A stretch of 48,647 nt of DNA from assembly GCA_017561865.1 (NCBI GenBank), contig JAFZBH010000024.1:1-48647 (forward strand), read 5' to 3'. How positions within the stretch are numbered: the first letter of the stretch is position 1; each line of letters starts with the position of its first letter. The position numbers and the translations under genes are program-made. Below the pieces are notes generated by a model, which did not search any database, was not told the origin of the DNA, and worked only from the letters and a program-made list of their open reading frames with translations. The DNA is from Bacteroidales bacterium. Lineage in GTDB: Bacteria > Bacteroidota > Bacteroidia > Bacteroidales > UBA932. Below are positions 7,346-14,605 of the stretch, piece by piece.

Positions 7346-7711
7346 ATGAAAGCGAAACTCACAGCAAAGGAAGAAGAAATCATGCAGATCGTCTGGCAGA
7401 ACGGCGACCTGTTCATCCGCGACATCGTCTCGCGCATCCCCGATCCGAAGCCCAGTTACAACACGGTCGCGACCCAGGTCAAGTTCCTGGAAGACAAGGG
7501 ATTCCTGGTCCGGAAGCCGATGGCGAACAGCTTCTGCTACTCCCCCGCCATCTCCGAGAAAGAATACCGCGGCTCGACCGTCGGCGACCTCGTCGCACGC
7601 TATTACGGCAACTCCTACTCGATGCTCGTGTCCCAGTTCGTCGAAGACGACAAGATGGACCTCGAGGAACTTAAGGCCCTCATCGCCACCATTGAAAGCA
7701 AGCGCAAATGA
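7346..7711 (+). CDS. BlaI/MecI/CopY-family transcriptional repressor
   Basis: The product is 121 residues. The N-terminal winged helix starts LTAKEEEIMQIVW, as in the BlaI family, with the recognition-helix segment SYNTVATQVKFLEDKG. A short helical C-terminal part would form the dimer and hold the site cleaved on induction. It binds DNA as a dimer and would repress its own unit. The ATG at 7346 is chosen because it follows the -7 box at proper distance and gives the standard N-terminus. The stop overlaps the start of the sensor peptidase (ATGA), the usual BlaI-BlaR1 arrangement. Confidence 0.93.
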   Translation: MKAKLTAKEEEIMQIVWQNGDLFIRDIVSRIPDPKPSYNTVATQVKFLEDKGFLVRKPMANSFCYSPAISEKEYRGSTVGDLVARYYGNSYSMLVSQFVEDDKMDLEELKALIATIESKRK

Positions 7712-9219
7712 CACCGTTCCTTTTATATCTGCTGCGCGCCAGCCTGTATCTGGCCATCTTCTACGCGTTCTACCTGCTGGTGATGCGGCGTACTTCCCTG
7801 TTCCGCTTCAACCGCATCGCCCTGCTCGCCGGGACGGTCGTCTGCCACCTGCTGCCGCTGCTGCCGCTGCGGACCGTCATCCTTCCCGAGAGCATCCCCG
7901 TTTCCGTGGGGACGCTGGAGATGGTCGGCGAGCCCGCCGGCGCCTCCTCCGCACCCTTCCCCTGGATCCCGGTGCTTTACGCCGCCGGCGTAGCCGCCAT
8001 CGTGCTGCTCAGCCTGCTTTCCATCGTGCGGACGCGCAGGATCATCCGCAGCGGCACCACGCAGCCCCTCGACGGCTGTCGCCTCACCCTGGTGGACCGC
8101 GACATCCCCTCCTTCAGCTGGGGCCGTCACATCGTGATGAGCCGCAGCGACCACGAAAAATACCCCGTGATCCTCGCACACGAGCAGCAGCACGTGCAGA
8201 AACGCCATTCGCTGGACGTCCTGCTGATGACCGCCGTGGCCGCCCTGCACTGGTTCAATCCGCTGGTGTGGATCGCCCGCGCGGAGCTCAAGCTTCTGCA
8301 CGAATACGAGGCCGACGAAGGCCTCATCCGAAAAGGCATCGATGCAACCTCATATCAATTATTGTTGGTCAGGAAAGCCGTGGGAGAGCAGCGTTTCTCC
8401 CTGGCCAACGGCTTCAACCACGCCAAACTAAAACAAAGAATTACCATGATGCACAAGAAACCCTCCCCCGCCCGCGTCCGCTTCGCGTACGCCGCCGTCC
8501 TCCCCGTCCTCGCCGCGACGATGTTCGTCTGCAACCCCGTCCGCGCCCGGATCCTGCCTTCTTCCGCCGACAACGCTTCGGTCATCGAGGCTCCTGTCAG
8601 CGAAGCGATTATCGGAGAAACTACCGTTGGTCAGATTCCTCCTGACGGAGACAGCGTACCTTACGCCAATCTGGAAATCAAGCCGACATTTAACGGCAAT
8701 GAAGCCGGTGAGTTCGCCAAATGGGTCAACGCAAATTTGAAATATCCCGCGGAAGCCAAAGCCGACGGCATCCAGGGCCGCGTGATGGTCCAGTTCAAGA
8801 TCTGCACCGACGGTGTAGTCCGTGACGTCAAGGTCCTTCGCGGCGTAAGTGAAGCGCTCGACGCCGAGGCCGTCCGGGTGATCTCCGCCTCCCCGAAGTG
8901 GGAGCCCGGCCTTGTCGACGGCAAGCCCGTCAATGTCACCTATATGTTCCCGATCGTCTTCAAATTAAGGGGAGATGATGCTCCGACGACCACGATGACG
9001 GTTGGTGACAACGACAATCCCGGAAAGATCAGCATTCGCTACACCGGTACCAACGCCGCCCCGCTCGTCTATCTTGACGGCAAGAAATACGAAGGCGAAC
9101 TCAACTACCTCGATCCGTCCACCATCGAGTCGATGGAAGTCCTCAAGGACCAGGCCGCTATCGACAAATACGGCGAGGAAGCCAAGAACGGCGTCATCCT
9201 AATCACCTCGAAGAAATAG
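7708..9219 (+). CDS. M56 (BlaR1-type) membrane metallopeptidase fused to TonB C-terminal and plug-like domains
   Basis: The product is 503 residues. Membrane segments at about 5-25, 35-55 and 86-106 precede a cytoplasmic zinc peptidase with HEQQH (158-162) and a following HEYEADE segment. Another hydrophobic stretch (about 265-285) leads to a periplasmic part. A TonB C-terminal-like domain follows (about 318-405, with GRVMVQFKI and KWEPGLVDGKPV). The last 70 residues look like a TonB-receptor plug fragment (STIESMEVLKDQAA...GVILITSK). The M56 domain would cleave the BlaI repressor on signal. There is no penicillin-binding sensor domain, so beta-lactam is not an obvious signal. It is coupled to the repressor gene and followed by the first 91-bp repeat. 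Confidence 0.9.
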   Translation: MTPFLLYLLRASLYLAIFYAFYLLVMRRTSLFRFNRIALLAGTVVCHLLPLLPLRTVILPESIPVSVGTLEMVGEPAGASSAPFPWIPVLYAAGVAAIVLLSLLSIVRTRRIIRSGTTQPLDGCRLTLVDRDIPSFSWGRHIVMSRSDHEKYPVILAHEQQHVQKRHSLDVLLMTAVAALHWFNPLVWIARAELKLLHEYEADEGLIRKGIDATSYQLLLVRKAVGEQRFSLANGFNHAKLKQRITMMHKKPSPARVRFAYAAVLPVLAATMFVCNPVRARILPSSADNASVIEAPVSEAIIGETTVGQIPPDGDSVPYANLEIKPTFNGNEAGEFAKWVNANLKYPAEAKADGIQGRVMVQFKICTDGVVRDVKVLRGVSEALDAEAVRVISASPKWEPGLVDGKPVNVTYMFPIVFKLRGDDAPTTTMTVGDNDNPGKISIRYTGTNAAPLVYLDGKKYEGELNYLDPSTIESMEVLKDQAAIDKYGEEAKNGVILITSKK

Positions 9220-9224
9220 CCCGG

Positions 9225-9315
9225 GCGGCGACGGAAAGCGGAGCGCAAATTGGTTTTTCGGCAAACTTGTCCGAAAAATAATTTGCGGCCGCCCGTCTGG
9301 AAGACTCCGTCGCCG
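9225..9315. repeat. 91-bp structured repeat, copy 1
   Basis: It is 89/91 identical to 10485-10575. Nested arms pair: GGCGACGGA (9227-9235) with TCCGTCGCC (9306-9314), GCAAATT (9245-9251) with AATTTGC (9280-9286), and TTTTTCGG (9254-9261) with CCGAAAAA (9271-9278) around a 9-base loop. It fills the gap between the M56 and TPR genes. Confidence 0.95.
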
Positions 9316-9326
9316 GCGCGACAAAG

Positions 9327-10481
9327 ATGATGCGCAAGCACTTACTTCTGACGACGCTCCTGATCTCCTGCACCCTGTCGGCGCAGGAGATCGGGGCCGT
9401 GCGGGAGCTCAAGCAGTTGTGGAAGTATGACGAGGCCATCGCGGCGCTGACGCAGATGATGGCCGAGCAGGGCCCCCGGGCGGACCTGCTGGAAGAGCTC
9501 GCGGACTGCCATTACCAGAGCGGCAATGCCACCGAGGCCCTGACGCAGTATAGCCTGCTCGCGGAAATGCAGCCGGACAAGCTGCTCTACAAGCTCCGGC
9601 TGATGAACCTTCTGTACCGCGGCAAACAGTACGAGGCCGCCATCGGTTTCGGCCGCGAAATCCTGCAGCGCGACTCCATCACGCAGGTCCTATCGCTGGT
9701 CGGTGACGCCTTCAACCAGCTGGAACGGCGCGATTCCGCGCAGTGGTACTACCGCCGCGCACTCGCACGCCGCCCGCACAACGATGCCGTGCTCAGCAAG
9801 CTCTGCGGCATCCTGCTGGGACGGGAGCAGTACGATGAAGTGCTCTCGCTGACGGATACCTTCCTCGCCGAAGAGCCGGACAACCTGACCATCCTGCCGG
9901 TTCGCGGCCTGGCCCGTTTCAACACGCAGCAGTATGAGGCCGCCGAGGCCGATTTCACCCGGATGAACCAGCTCGGGGACGACGGCTATGCGGTCCACTA
10001 CTACCTGGGCCAGTGCGCCCAGAAATTCTCCCGAACCTGGGTTGCCGAGCAGGAATTCGAGTTGGCCTGGCAGCGGGACTCCACGGACGTGGGGCTGGCG
10101 ATCACCATCGCCAAGCTGAAGAGCGACCTGCAGCATTCGGATTGGGAGCAATGGTACGAAAAAGCCCTCGAGCGGCTCAAGCCGGACCAGCGGACCATCG
10201 CCAACACCGCCGCTACGCACCAGAACTACGCGCTCTCCGCCTACAAATACGGGAAATGGGACCTCTGCATCCGGGAATACCAGCAGATGCTGGAATATAG
10301 TCCCAAGCACTATTCGGCCTATTATATGATCGCGCAGTGCTACGAAAACAAACGGGATTACAGGAACGCCTTACTCTGGTATAAGAAGGCGCAGTCCGCC
10401 TTCGCCGCCGGCACCCGCGGCCGCGAGATCGCCGACAGCGGCGTGGAGCGGATGACCGCTGAAATCTTTATGGAAGAATAA
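9327..10481 (+). CDS. Exported tetratricopeptide repeat protein
   Basis: The product is 384 residues. The signal peptide (about 1-19) ends near LSAQE. The rest is a run of TPR helices, with recognisable units at about 30-60, 60-130, 140-170, 175-240 and 295-365 (for example YYRRALARRP and YYMIAQCYENKRDYRNALLWYKKAQ). TPR arrays bind partner proteins; here the protein would sit in the periplasm or at the outer membrane. It follows the BlaI/M56-TonB pair on the same strand, so it may be part of the regulated output or the sensing complex. The start may be the ATG at 9327 or the next one at 9330; no Shine-Dalgarno site separates them. Both flanks are the same 91-bp repeat. Confidence 0.87.
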   Translation: MMRKHLLLTTLLISCTLSAQEIGAVRELKQLWKYDEAIAALTQMMAEQGPRADLLEELADCHYQSGNATEALTQYSLLAEMQPDKLLYKLRLMNLLYRGKQYEAAIGFGREILQRDSITQVLSLVGDAFNQLERRDSAQWYYRRALARRPHNDAVLSKLCGILLGREQYDEVLSLTDTFLAEEPDNLTILPVRGLARFNTQQYEAAEADFTRMNQLGDDGYAVHYYLGQCAQKFSRTWVAEQEFELAWQRDSTDVGLAITIAKLKSDLQHSDWEQWYEKALERLKPDQRTIANTAATHQNYALSAYKYGKWDLCIREYQQMLEYSPKHYSAYYMIAQCYENKRDYRNALLWYKKAQSAFAAGTRGREIADSGVERMTAEIFMEE

Positions 10482-10484
10482 AGA

Positions 10485-10575
10485 GCGGCGACGGAAAGCG
10501 GAGCGGAAATTGGTTTTTCGGCAAACTTGTCCGAAAAATAATTTCCGGCCGCCCGTCTGGAAGACTCCGTCGCCG
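10485..10575. repeat. 91-bp structured repeat, copy 2
   Basis: It lies exactly 1260 bp after copy 1 in the same orientation. The only two differences (9246 C to 10506 G, and 9285 G to 10545 C) form one base pair of the stem, so pairing is kept. It lies between the convergent TPR and ClC genes, where it may also end transcripts. Confidence 0.95.
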
Positions 10576-10581
10576 TCAAGA

Positions 10582-12327
10582 TCAGTCCTCCGAGGCGATT
10601 TCCTTCAGTTCGGCGCGATAGGCCATCAGCAGGCGGGACTTGGAGATAAAGCCAAGATACCTGCGGTCCTCATCCACGACAGGAAGCCGCCAGGCGCCGG
10701 TCCGCTCGAACTTCTGCATCACCGACTCCATCTTTTCCCCCGCATAGACATAGTCCGGAGCAGACTCCATGATATTGTAGACCTTGTAAGAATCATACTT
10801 GGAAGGATCCAGCAGCACGCGTCGCGCCGACGTGATGTCCACCATCCCCTGGAAACGCCCCTGGGCGTCCAGCACCGCGATCACCGCCGCATCGCTGTCC
10901 GCGATCGCATCCACCACTTCCCGCAGCGGAGCGTCTATCTGCACCCGTGGATACTTGTCCCGGATCAGGTCGTCCAGATGCATCAGCGTCAGGACGGCCT
11001 GGTCGCTGTCGTGCGTCAGCAGGTCGCCGCTCTGCGCGATGCGCTTCGTGTAGATCGAATATTTCTCGAAAATGCGCACCGTCCCGAAGGCCACGGTGGC
11101 CGTCAGGATCAGCGGGATCAGCAGCTCATAGCCGCCGGAAATCTCGGCAATGAGGAAGATGGCCGTCATCGGTGCCTGCATCACCCCGGCCATCAGCGCC
11201 GCCATCCCGACGAGCACGAAATTCTGCTCCGGCACGCTGAAACCCAGCAGGTTGATGCAACGGGCGATCACGAAGCCCAGGATGGCCCCCGCAAACAGGG
11301 TCGGACCGAAAGTTCCGCCCACTCCCCCGCCGGCATTGGTCACCGTCATCGCCAGGACTTTCAGGAAGAAGACCAGCGCGAAGAAAACCGGCACGCCCCA
11401 TTTCCAGTCCAGCAGGAAATCCAGCAGGCTCCGGCCCTCCAGATCCAGTTCCTGCCCATTCAGCAGGGCGCCCAGCGAATCATATCCTTCGCCGTACAGC
11501 GGCGGGAACAGGAAAATGAGCAGGCCCAGCGCCACGGCGCACAGCCCCCAGCGCAGATAAGGATTCGAGAGCTTGCCGATCTTATCCTCCAGGAAGAGCG
11601 TCGTGCGCATGAAATAGAGCGAACCCAGGCCGCCCAAGATGCCCAGGACGATGTAGAACGGGATGTTCCCCATCGAGAACGGAGTCAGCGTGCAGGCGAA
11701 GACCGGGGTCTGGCCCCGGAAGGCATAGGAGACCACCGTCGCCGAAATCGTGGAGAGGAGCAGCGGCAGCAGGGATTTCATCGACACGTTGAAGAGCAGG
11801 ATCTCCAGCGTGAACAGGACTCCGGCCAGCGGCGCCTTGAAGATACCCGCCACGGCCCCGGCCGCACCGCAGCCCAAAAGGAGCGTGATGTTGCGGTAGG
11901 AAAGGCCGCACACCCGGCCCAGGTTGGAGCCGATCGCGGCGCCCGTGTAGACAATCGGCGCCTCGGCGCCGACCGAGCCGCCGAATCCGATGGTGATGCT
12001 GGAAGTCAGCATCGAAGACCAGACGTTGTGCGGCTTGATCTTGGAATCGTTGCGGGACACAGCCAACAGGGCCTTGGTCACCCCGTGCCCGATATTGTCC
12101 CGGAGCAGGTAGCGGACCAGCAGCAGGGAGACCAGCATACCCACGCCCGGCAGCACGAGATACTGCCACTCGTATTCGCCGGCGTTGAGTCCCTGCAGGA
12201 GCAGGTGCTTGACGGCCTGGATCGACCAGACCAAAAGAGAGGCGGCGCACCCACTGAGCACGCCGACCAACAGGCTGAGCAGCAGCAGTTTACTGCGCTC
12301 CGGGATATGTTTCAGAGAAAGCTTCAC
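10582..12327 (-). CDS. ClC-family chloride channel/transporter with C-terminal CBS pair
   Basis: The product is 581 residues. The membrane domain (about 1-430) shows ClC hallmarks: GHGVTKA near 80, GGSVGAEAP at 116-124 with the gating-type Glu at 122, and GGTFGP near 345. Two CBS domains (about 450-580) would bind nucleotide and regulate transport. Family members move chloride, or exchange it for protons, across the inner membrane. The start is GTG at 12327, one base overlapping the stop of the small acidic protein gene, so translation is likely coupled. It is the last gene of the rpoD-argS-ygiQ run. Confidence 0.95.
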   Translation of the reverse strand: MKLSLKHIPERSKLLLLSLLVGVLSGCAASLLVWSIQAVKHLLLQGLNAGEYEWQYLVLPGVGMLVSLLLVRYLLRDNIGHGVTKALLAVSRNDSKIKPHNVWSSMLTSSITIGFGGSVGAEAPIVYTGAAIGSNLGRVCGLSYRNITLLLGCGAAGAVAGIFKAPLAGVLFTLEILLFNVSMKSLLPLLLSTISATVVSYAFRGQTPVFACTLTPFSMGNIPFYIVLGILGGLGSLYFMRTTLFLEDKIGKLSNPYLRWGLCAVALGLLIFLFPPLYGEGYDSLGALLNGQELDLEGRSLLDFLLDWKWGVPVFFALVFFLKVLAMTVTNAGGGVGGTFGPTLFAGAILGFVIARCINLLGFSVPEQNFVLVGMAALMAGVMQAPMTAIFLIAEISGGYELLIPLILTATVAFGTVRIFEKYSIYTKRIAQSGDLLTHDSDQAVLTLMHLDDLIRDKYPRVQIDAPLREVVDAIADSDAAVIAVLDAQGRFQGMVDITSARRVLLDPSKYDSYKVYNIMESAPDYVYAGEKMESVMQKFERTGAWRLPVVDEDRRYLGFISKSRLLMAYRAELKEIASED

Positions 12328-12695
12328 TACGCGTCCGCCGCGTCGTCGTCTCCCCCGTACTGGGAGATGTTGTCATCGGGCAGGGTGTTGCCCTCGGAGT
12401 CGGGCGTGGACGTGGTGCCGGCCACGGACTCGACCTCGGCCTCTTCCTCGCCCTCGAGCCAGCGCTCGATGTCGTCGGGATTGTCGATCTGGACCTTGAT
12501 CTTCACCAGGTAGATGGCGTCCGGAATCTCGATCAGCACGGCGTAGAAGGGCGTGCCGTCCGGCTTGGTGTATTTATTGAGGTCGGGAAGATAGTCGCTG
12601 AAGCCTTTCGGGTATTTCTCCGCAAAAGCCGCGGCGAGCTCGGGAGACATGTTTTCGTAACTGACGATGTGACGTTTTTTATTGTCCGGTGCCAT
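12327..12695 (-). CDS. Small acidic conserved hypothetical protein
   Basis: The product is 122 residues. The N-terminal two thirds look folded (SPELAAAFAEKYPKGF, then a beta-rich IYLVKIKVQI); the last 45 residues are acidic and low in complexity (EGEEEAEVE... GGDDDAADA). I do not recognise a named family, but similar short proteins are common in Bacteroidales. It lies 50 bases after ygiQ and is coupled to the ClC gene by a one-base overlap. A weak -7-like box may lie in the ygiQ gap (CAAGTATA near 12733), so it could also be transcribed separately. Confidence 0.72.
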   Translation of the reverse strand: MAPDNKKRHIVSYENMSPELAAAFAEKYPKGFSDYLPDLNKYTKPDGTPFYAVLIEIPDAIYLVKIKVQIDNPDDIERWLEGEEEAEVESVAGTTSTPDSEGNTLPDDNISQYGGDDDAADA

Positions 12696-12745
12696 ATAGG
12701 TTTTAGGGTTAGGATTAGTAATAAATGCGTCTGCAAGTATAACGA

Positions 12746-14605
12746 CTATTTCTTAAAAAATAAAGCCTTCTGCGCCTTTTTTTTCAACATATCCCGCTCG
12801 ACCCAGACGGGCTTCATCGTCCTCGGATCCAGACCCGACCAGAACATCACCGAGGAGGTCGTCATCGGGGTGGGCATGAAGTCCTGGACCTGCTCCATCC
12901 AAATTCCTTTCAGACAGGGATTTGCAGCCAGACGCCTCATATCGTCCAGGGTGCAGCCCGGGTGGGAGGAGATGAAATAGGGCACCAGTTCGGTGTGTGT
13001 GCCGTTTTCGCGGTTGATCCGGTCGAATTCTTTTCTGAGGCGCTCGAAAAGGCGGAAGGAGGGCTTGCCCATATAGCCTAGGACCTTGTCTTCAGTGTGT
13101 TCGGGGGCCACCTTGAGGCGTCCGGAGGTATGTTTGAGCATCAGCTCCTGCAGGTAGGGCTTGCCCGTCTCGTCGATGAATCCCTTTTCGTCCAGGAAAA
13201 GGTCGTAGCGCACGCCGCTGCCGATGTAACTGTGCCGCACGCCCTTGACGGCATCCACTTGCCGATAGAGGTTCAGCACGCGCTCGTGGGAACGGTCGAG
13301 GTTCGGGCAGGGGCCCGGGAAGAGGCAGGACTGGCGGCGGCATTTCGCGCAGAGCTCCTCTTTCTTGCCGTGCATCCCGTACATATTGGCCGTCGGGGCG
13401 CCGAGATCGGAGATGTTGCCGTGGAATTCGGGCATCGCGACGAGGCGCCGCACTTCGTCGAGGATGGAGCGTTCGCTGCGGGACTGGATGAATTTGCCCT
13501 GGTGGGCGGCGATCGTGCAGAAGTTGCAGCCGCCGAAGCAGCCCCGGTGCGTTATGATCGAGTCTTTGATCATGTCGTAGGCGGGGATGCGTTTTCCTTT
13601 GTAGCGGGGATGAGGGCGCTTGGTGAAGGGCAGGTCCCAGCAGGCGTCCATTTCTTCGGTCGTCGCCGGCGGATACGGCGGGTTGATCTGGACGTATCCC
13701 TTCCCCACCGGCTCGATCAGCGTCTGCGCGTGGAGCACGTTCGCCTGGATCTCTATTTCGTGAAAGTTCTCCGCAAAAGCCCGCTTATCTTCGCAGCACT
13801 TCTCATATGAATGCAGTACCAGCGGCTCTCCGGCCCGGCAGGGCTGCGGCCTTGCAGGCTGAAAAGATCCACTCGCTCCGCTCGGAAACGCCTGCCCGGC
13901 CGCACCCTGCCCGGATCCGACAATCGCCGCCGATGCAGCGGAGACTGGGAGAGCCTCGGAAGTCTTTTTACCGTAGCGGCCGCTACGGTAAAAGGCAATT
14001 TGCGGCAAATTCTCAATTTGTCGCAAATTGCGGCCGGCTTCGATGGCGCGGGTCAGTTCGAGCATCGGGCGCTCACCCATTCCGTAGCAGAGCCAGTCGG
14101 CGCCGCTGTCAACCAGGATCGAGGGCATCAGGCGGTTTTCCCAGTAGTCGTAGTGCGTCAGGCGCCGCAGGGACGCTTCGACGCCGCCGATCACCACCGG
14201 TACCTCGGGCCAGAGCTGTTTGAGAATCTTCGTATAGACGGTCACCGCCCGGTCCGGCCGCGCCCCGGCCTTGCCCTCGGGCGTGTAGGCGTCGTCGTGA
14301 CGCAGGCGCTTGGCGGCCGTATAGTGATTGACCATCGAGTCCATCGCCCCCGCGTTCACGGCGAAATACAGCCGCGGCGCGCCCAGCTTGCGGAAATCCC
14401 GCAGGTCGTCGCGCCAGTTCGGCTGGGGCACGACCGCAACGCGGTACCCGGCTTTCTCCAGGTACCGCGCGATGCAGGCCGTCCCGAAACTGGGGTGGTC
14501 GACGAAAGCATCTCCGGTGAAGAATATGATGTCGATCCAGTCCCAGCCCAGACGCTGGACCTCCTTGACGGAAGTCGGAATGTTACATTCGGTCAGGTAA
14601 GTCAA
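12746..14605 (-). CDS. ygiQ: YgiQ-family (UPF0313) radical SAM protein with an in-frame insertion
   Basis: The product is 619 residues. The family mark VVIGGVEASLRR lies at about 137-148. The radical SAM cluster motif is CFGGCNFC (C356, C360, C363). A C-terminal cysteine-rich segment (CAKCRRQSC) follows. The family reaction is unknown. Residues about 207-259, just before the conserved LHSYEKC, are Ala/Gly/Ser/Pro-rich and unlike the rest; the DNA there is palindromic (see 13966-13993), which suggests an inserted element kept in frame. The start at 14605 gives the usual YgiQ N-terminus but overlaps the argS end by 23 bases. Confidence 0.93.
   Translation of the reverse strand: MTYLTECNIPTSVKEVQRLGWDWIDIIFFTGDAFVDHPSFGTACIARYLEKAGYRVAVVPQPNWRDDLRDFRKLGAPRLYFAVNAGAMDSMVNHYTAAKRLRHDDAYTPEGKAGARPDRAVTVYTKILKQLWPEVPVVIGGVEASLRRLTHYDYWENRLMPSILVDSGADWLCYGMGERPMLELTRAIEAGRNLRQIENLPQIAFYRSGRYGKKTSEALPVSAASAAIVGSGQGAAGQAFPSGASGSFQPARPQPCRAGEPLVLHSYEKCCEDKRAFAENFHEIEIQANVLHAQTLIEPVGKGYVQINPPYPPATTEEMDACWDLPFTKRPHPRYKGKRIPAYDMIKDSIITHRGCFGGCNFCTIAAHQGKFIQSRSERSILDEVRRLVAMPEFHGNISDLGAPTANMYGMHGKKEELCAKCRRQSCLFPGPCPNLDRSHERVLNLYRQVDAVKGVRHSYIGSGVRYDLFLDEKGFIDETGKPYLQELMLKHTSGRLKVAPEHTEDKVLGYMGKPSFRLFERLRKEFDRINRENGTHTELVPYFISSHPGCTLDDMRRLAANPCLKGIWMEQVQDFMPTPMTTSSVMFWSGLDPRTMKPVWVERDMLKKKAQKALFFKK
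13966..13993. repeat. Perfect 28-bp palindrome inside ygiQ
   Basis: TTTTACCGTAGCGG is followed directly by its exact reverse complement. Either strand read in the right frame gives FYRSGRYGK. It marks one end of the unusual insertion in the YgiQ protein. Confidence 0.95.
13996..14030. repeat. 35-bp inverted repeat next to the 28-bp palindrome
   Basis: CAATTTGCGGCAAATT (13996-14011) pairs with AATTTGTCGCAAATTG (14015-14030), with one wobble and a 3-base loop. It codes for NLRQIENLPQIA of YgiQ, a segment that appears to belong to the family, so the structure partly overlaps normal coding sequence. Confidence 0.85.

Noticed and set aside
9225..10575. CRISPR array or insertion sequence
   Set aside because: Only two repeat copies with a gene-sized spacer and no transposase or terminal target duplication that I can see.
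10510..12513. Long plus-strand frame of 667 codons opposite the ClC channel gene
   Set aside because: It is rich in His, Arg, Gln and Asp with no domain, and it lies antisense to a clear ClC protein; it is a shadow of GC-rich codon use.
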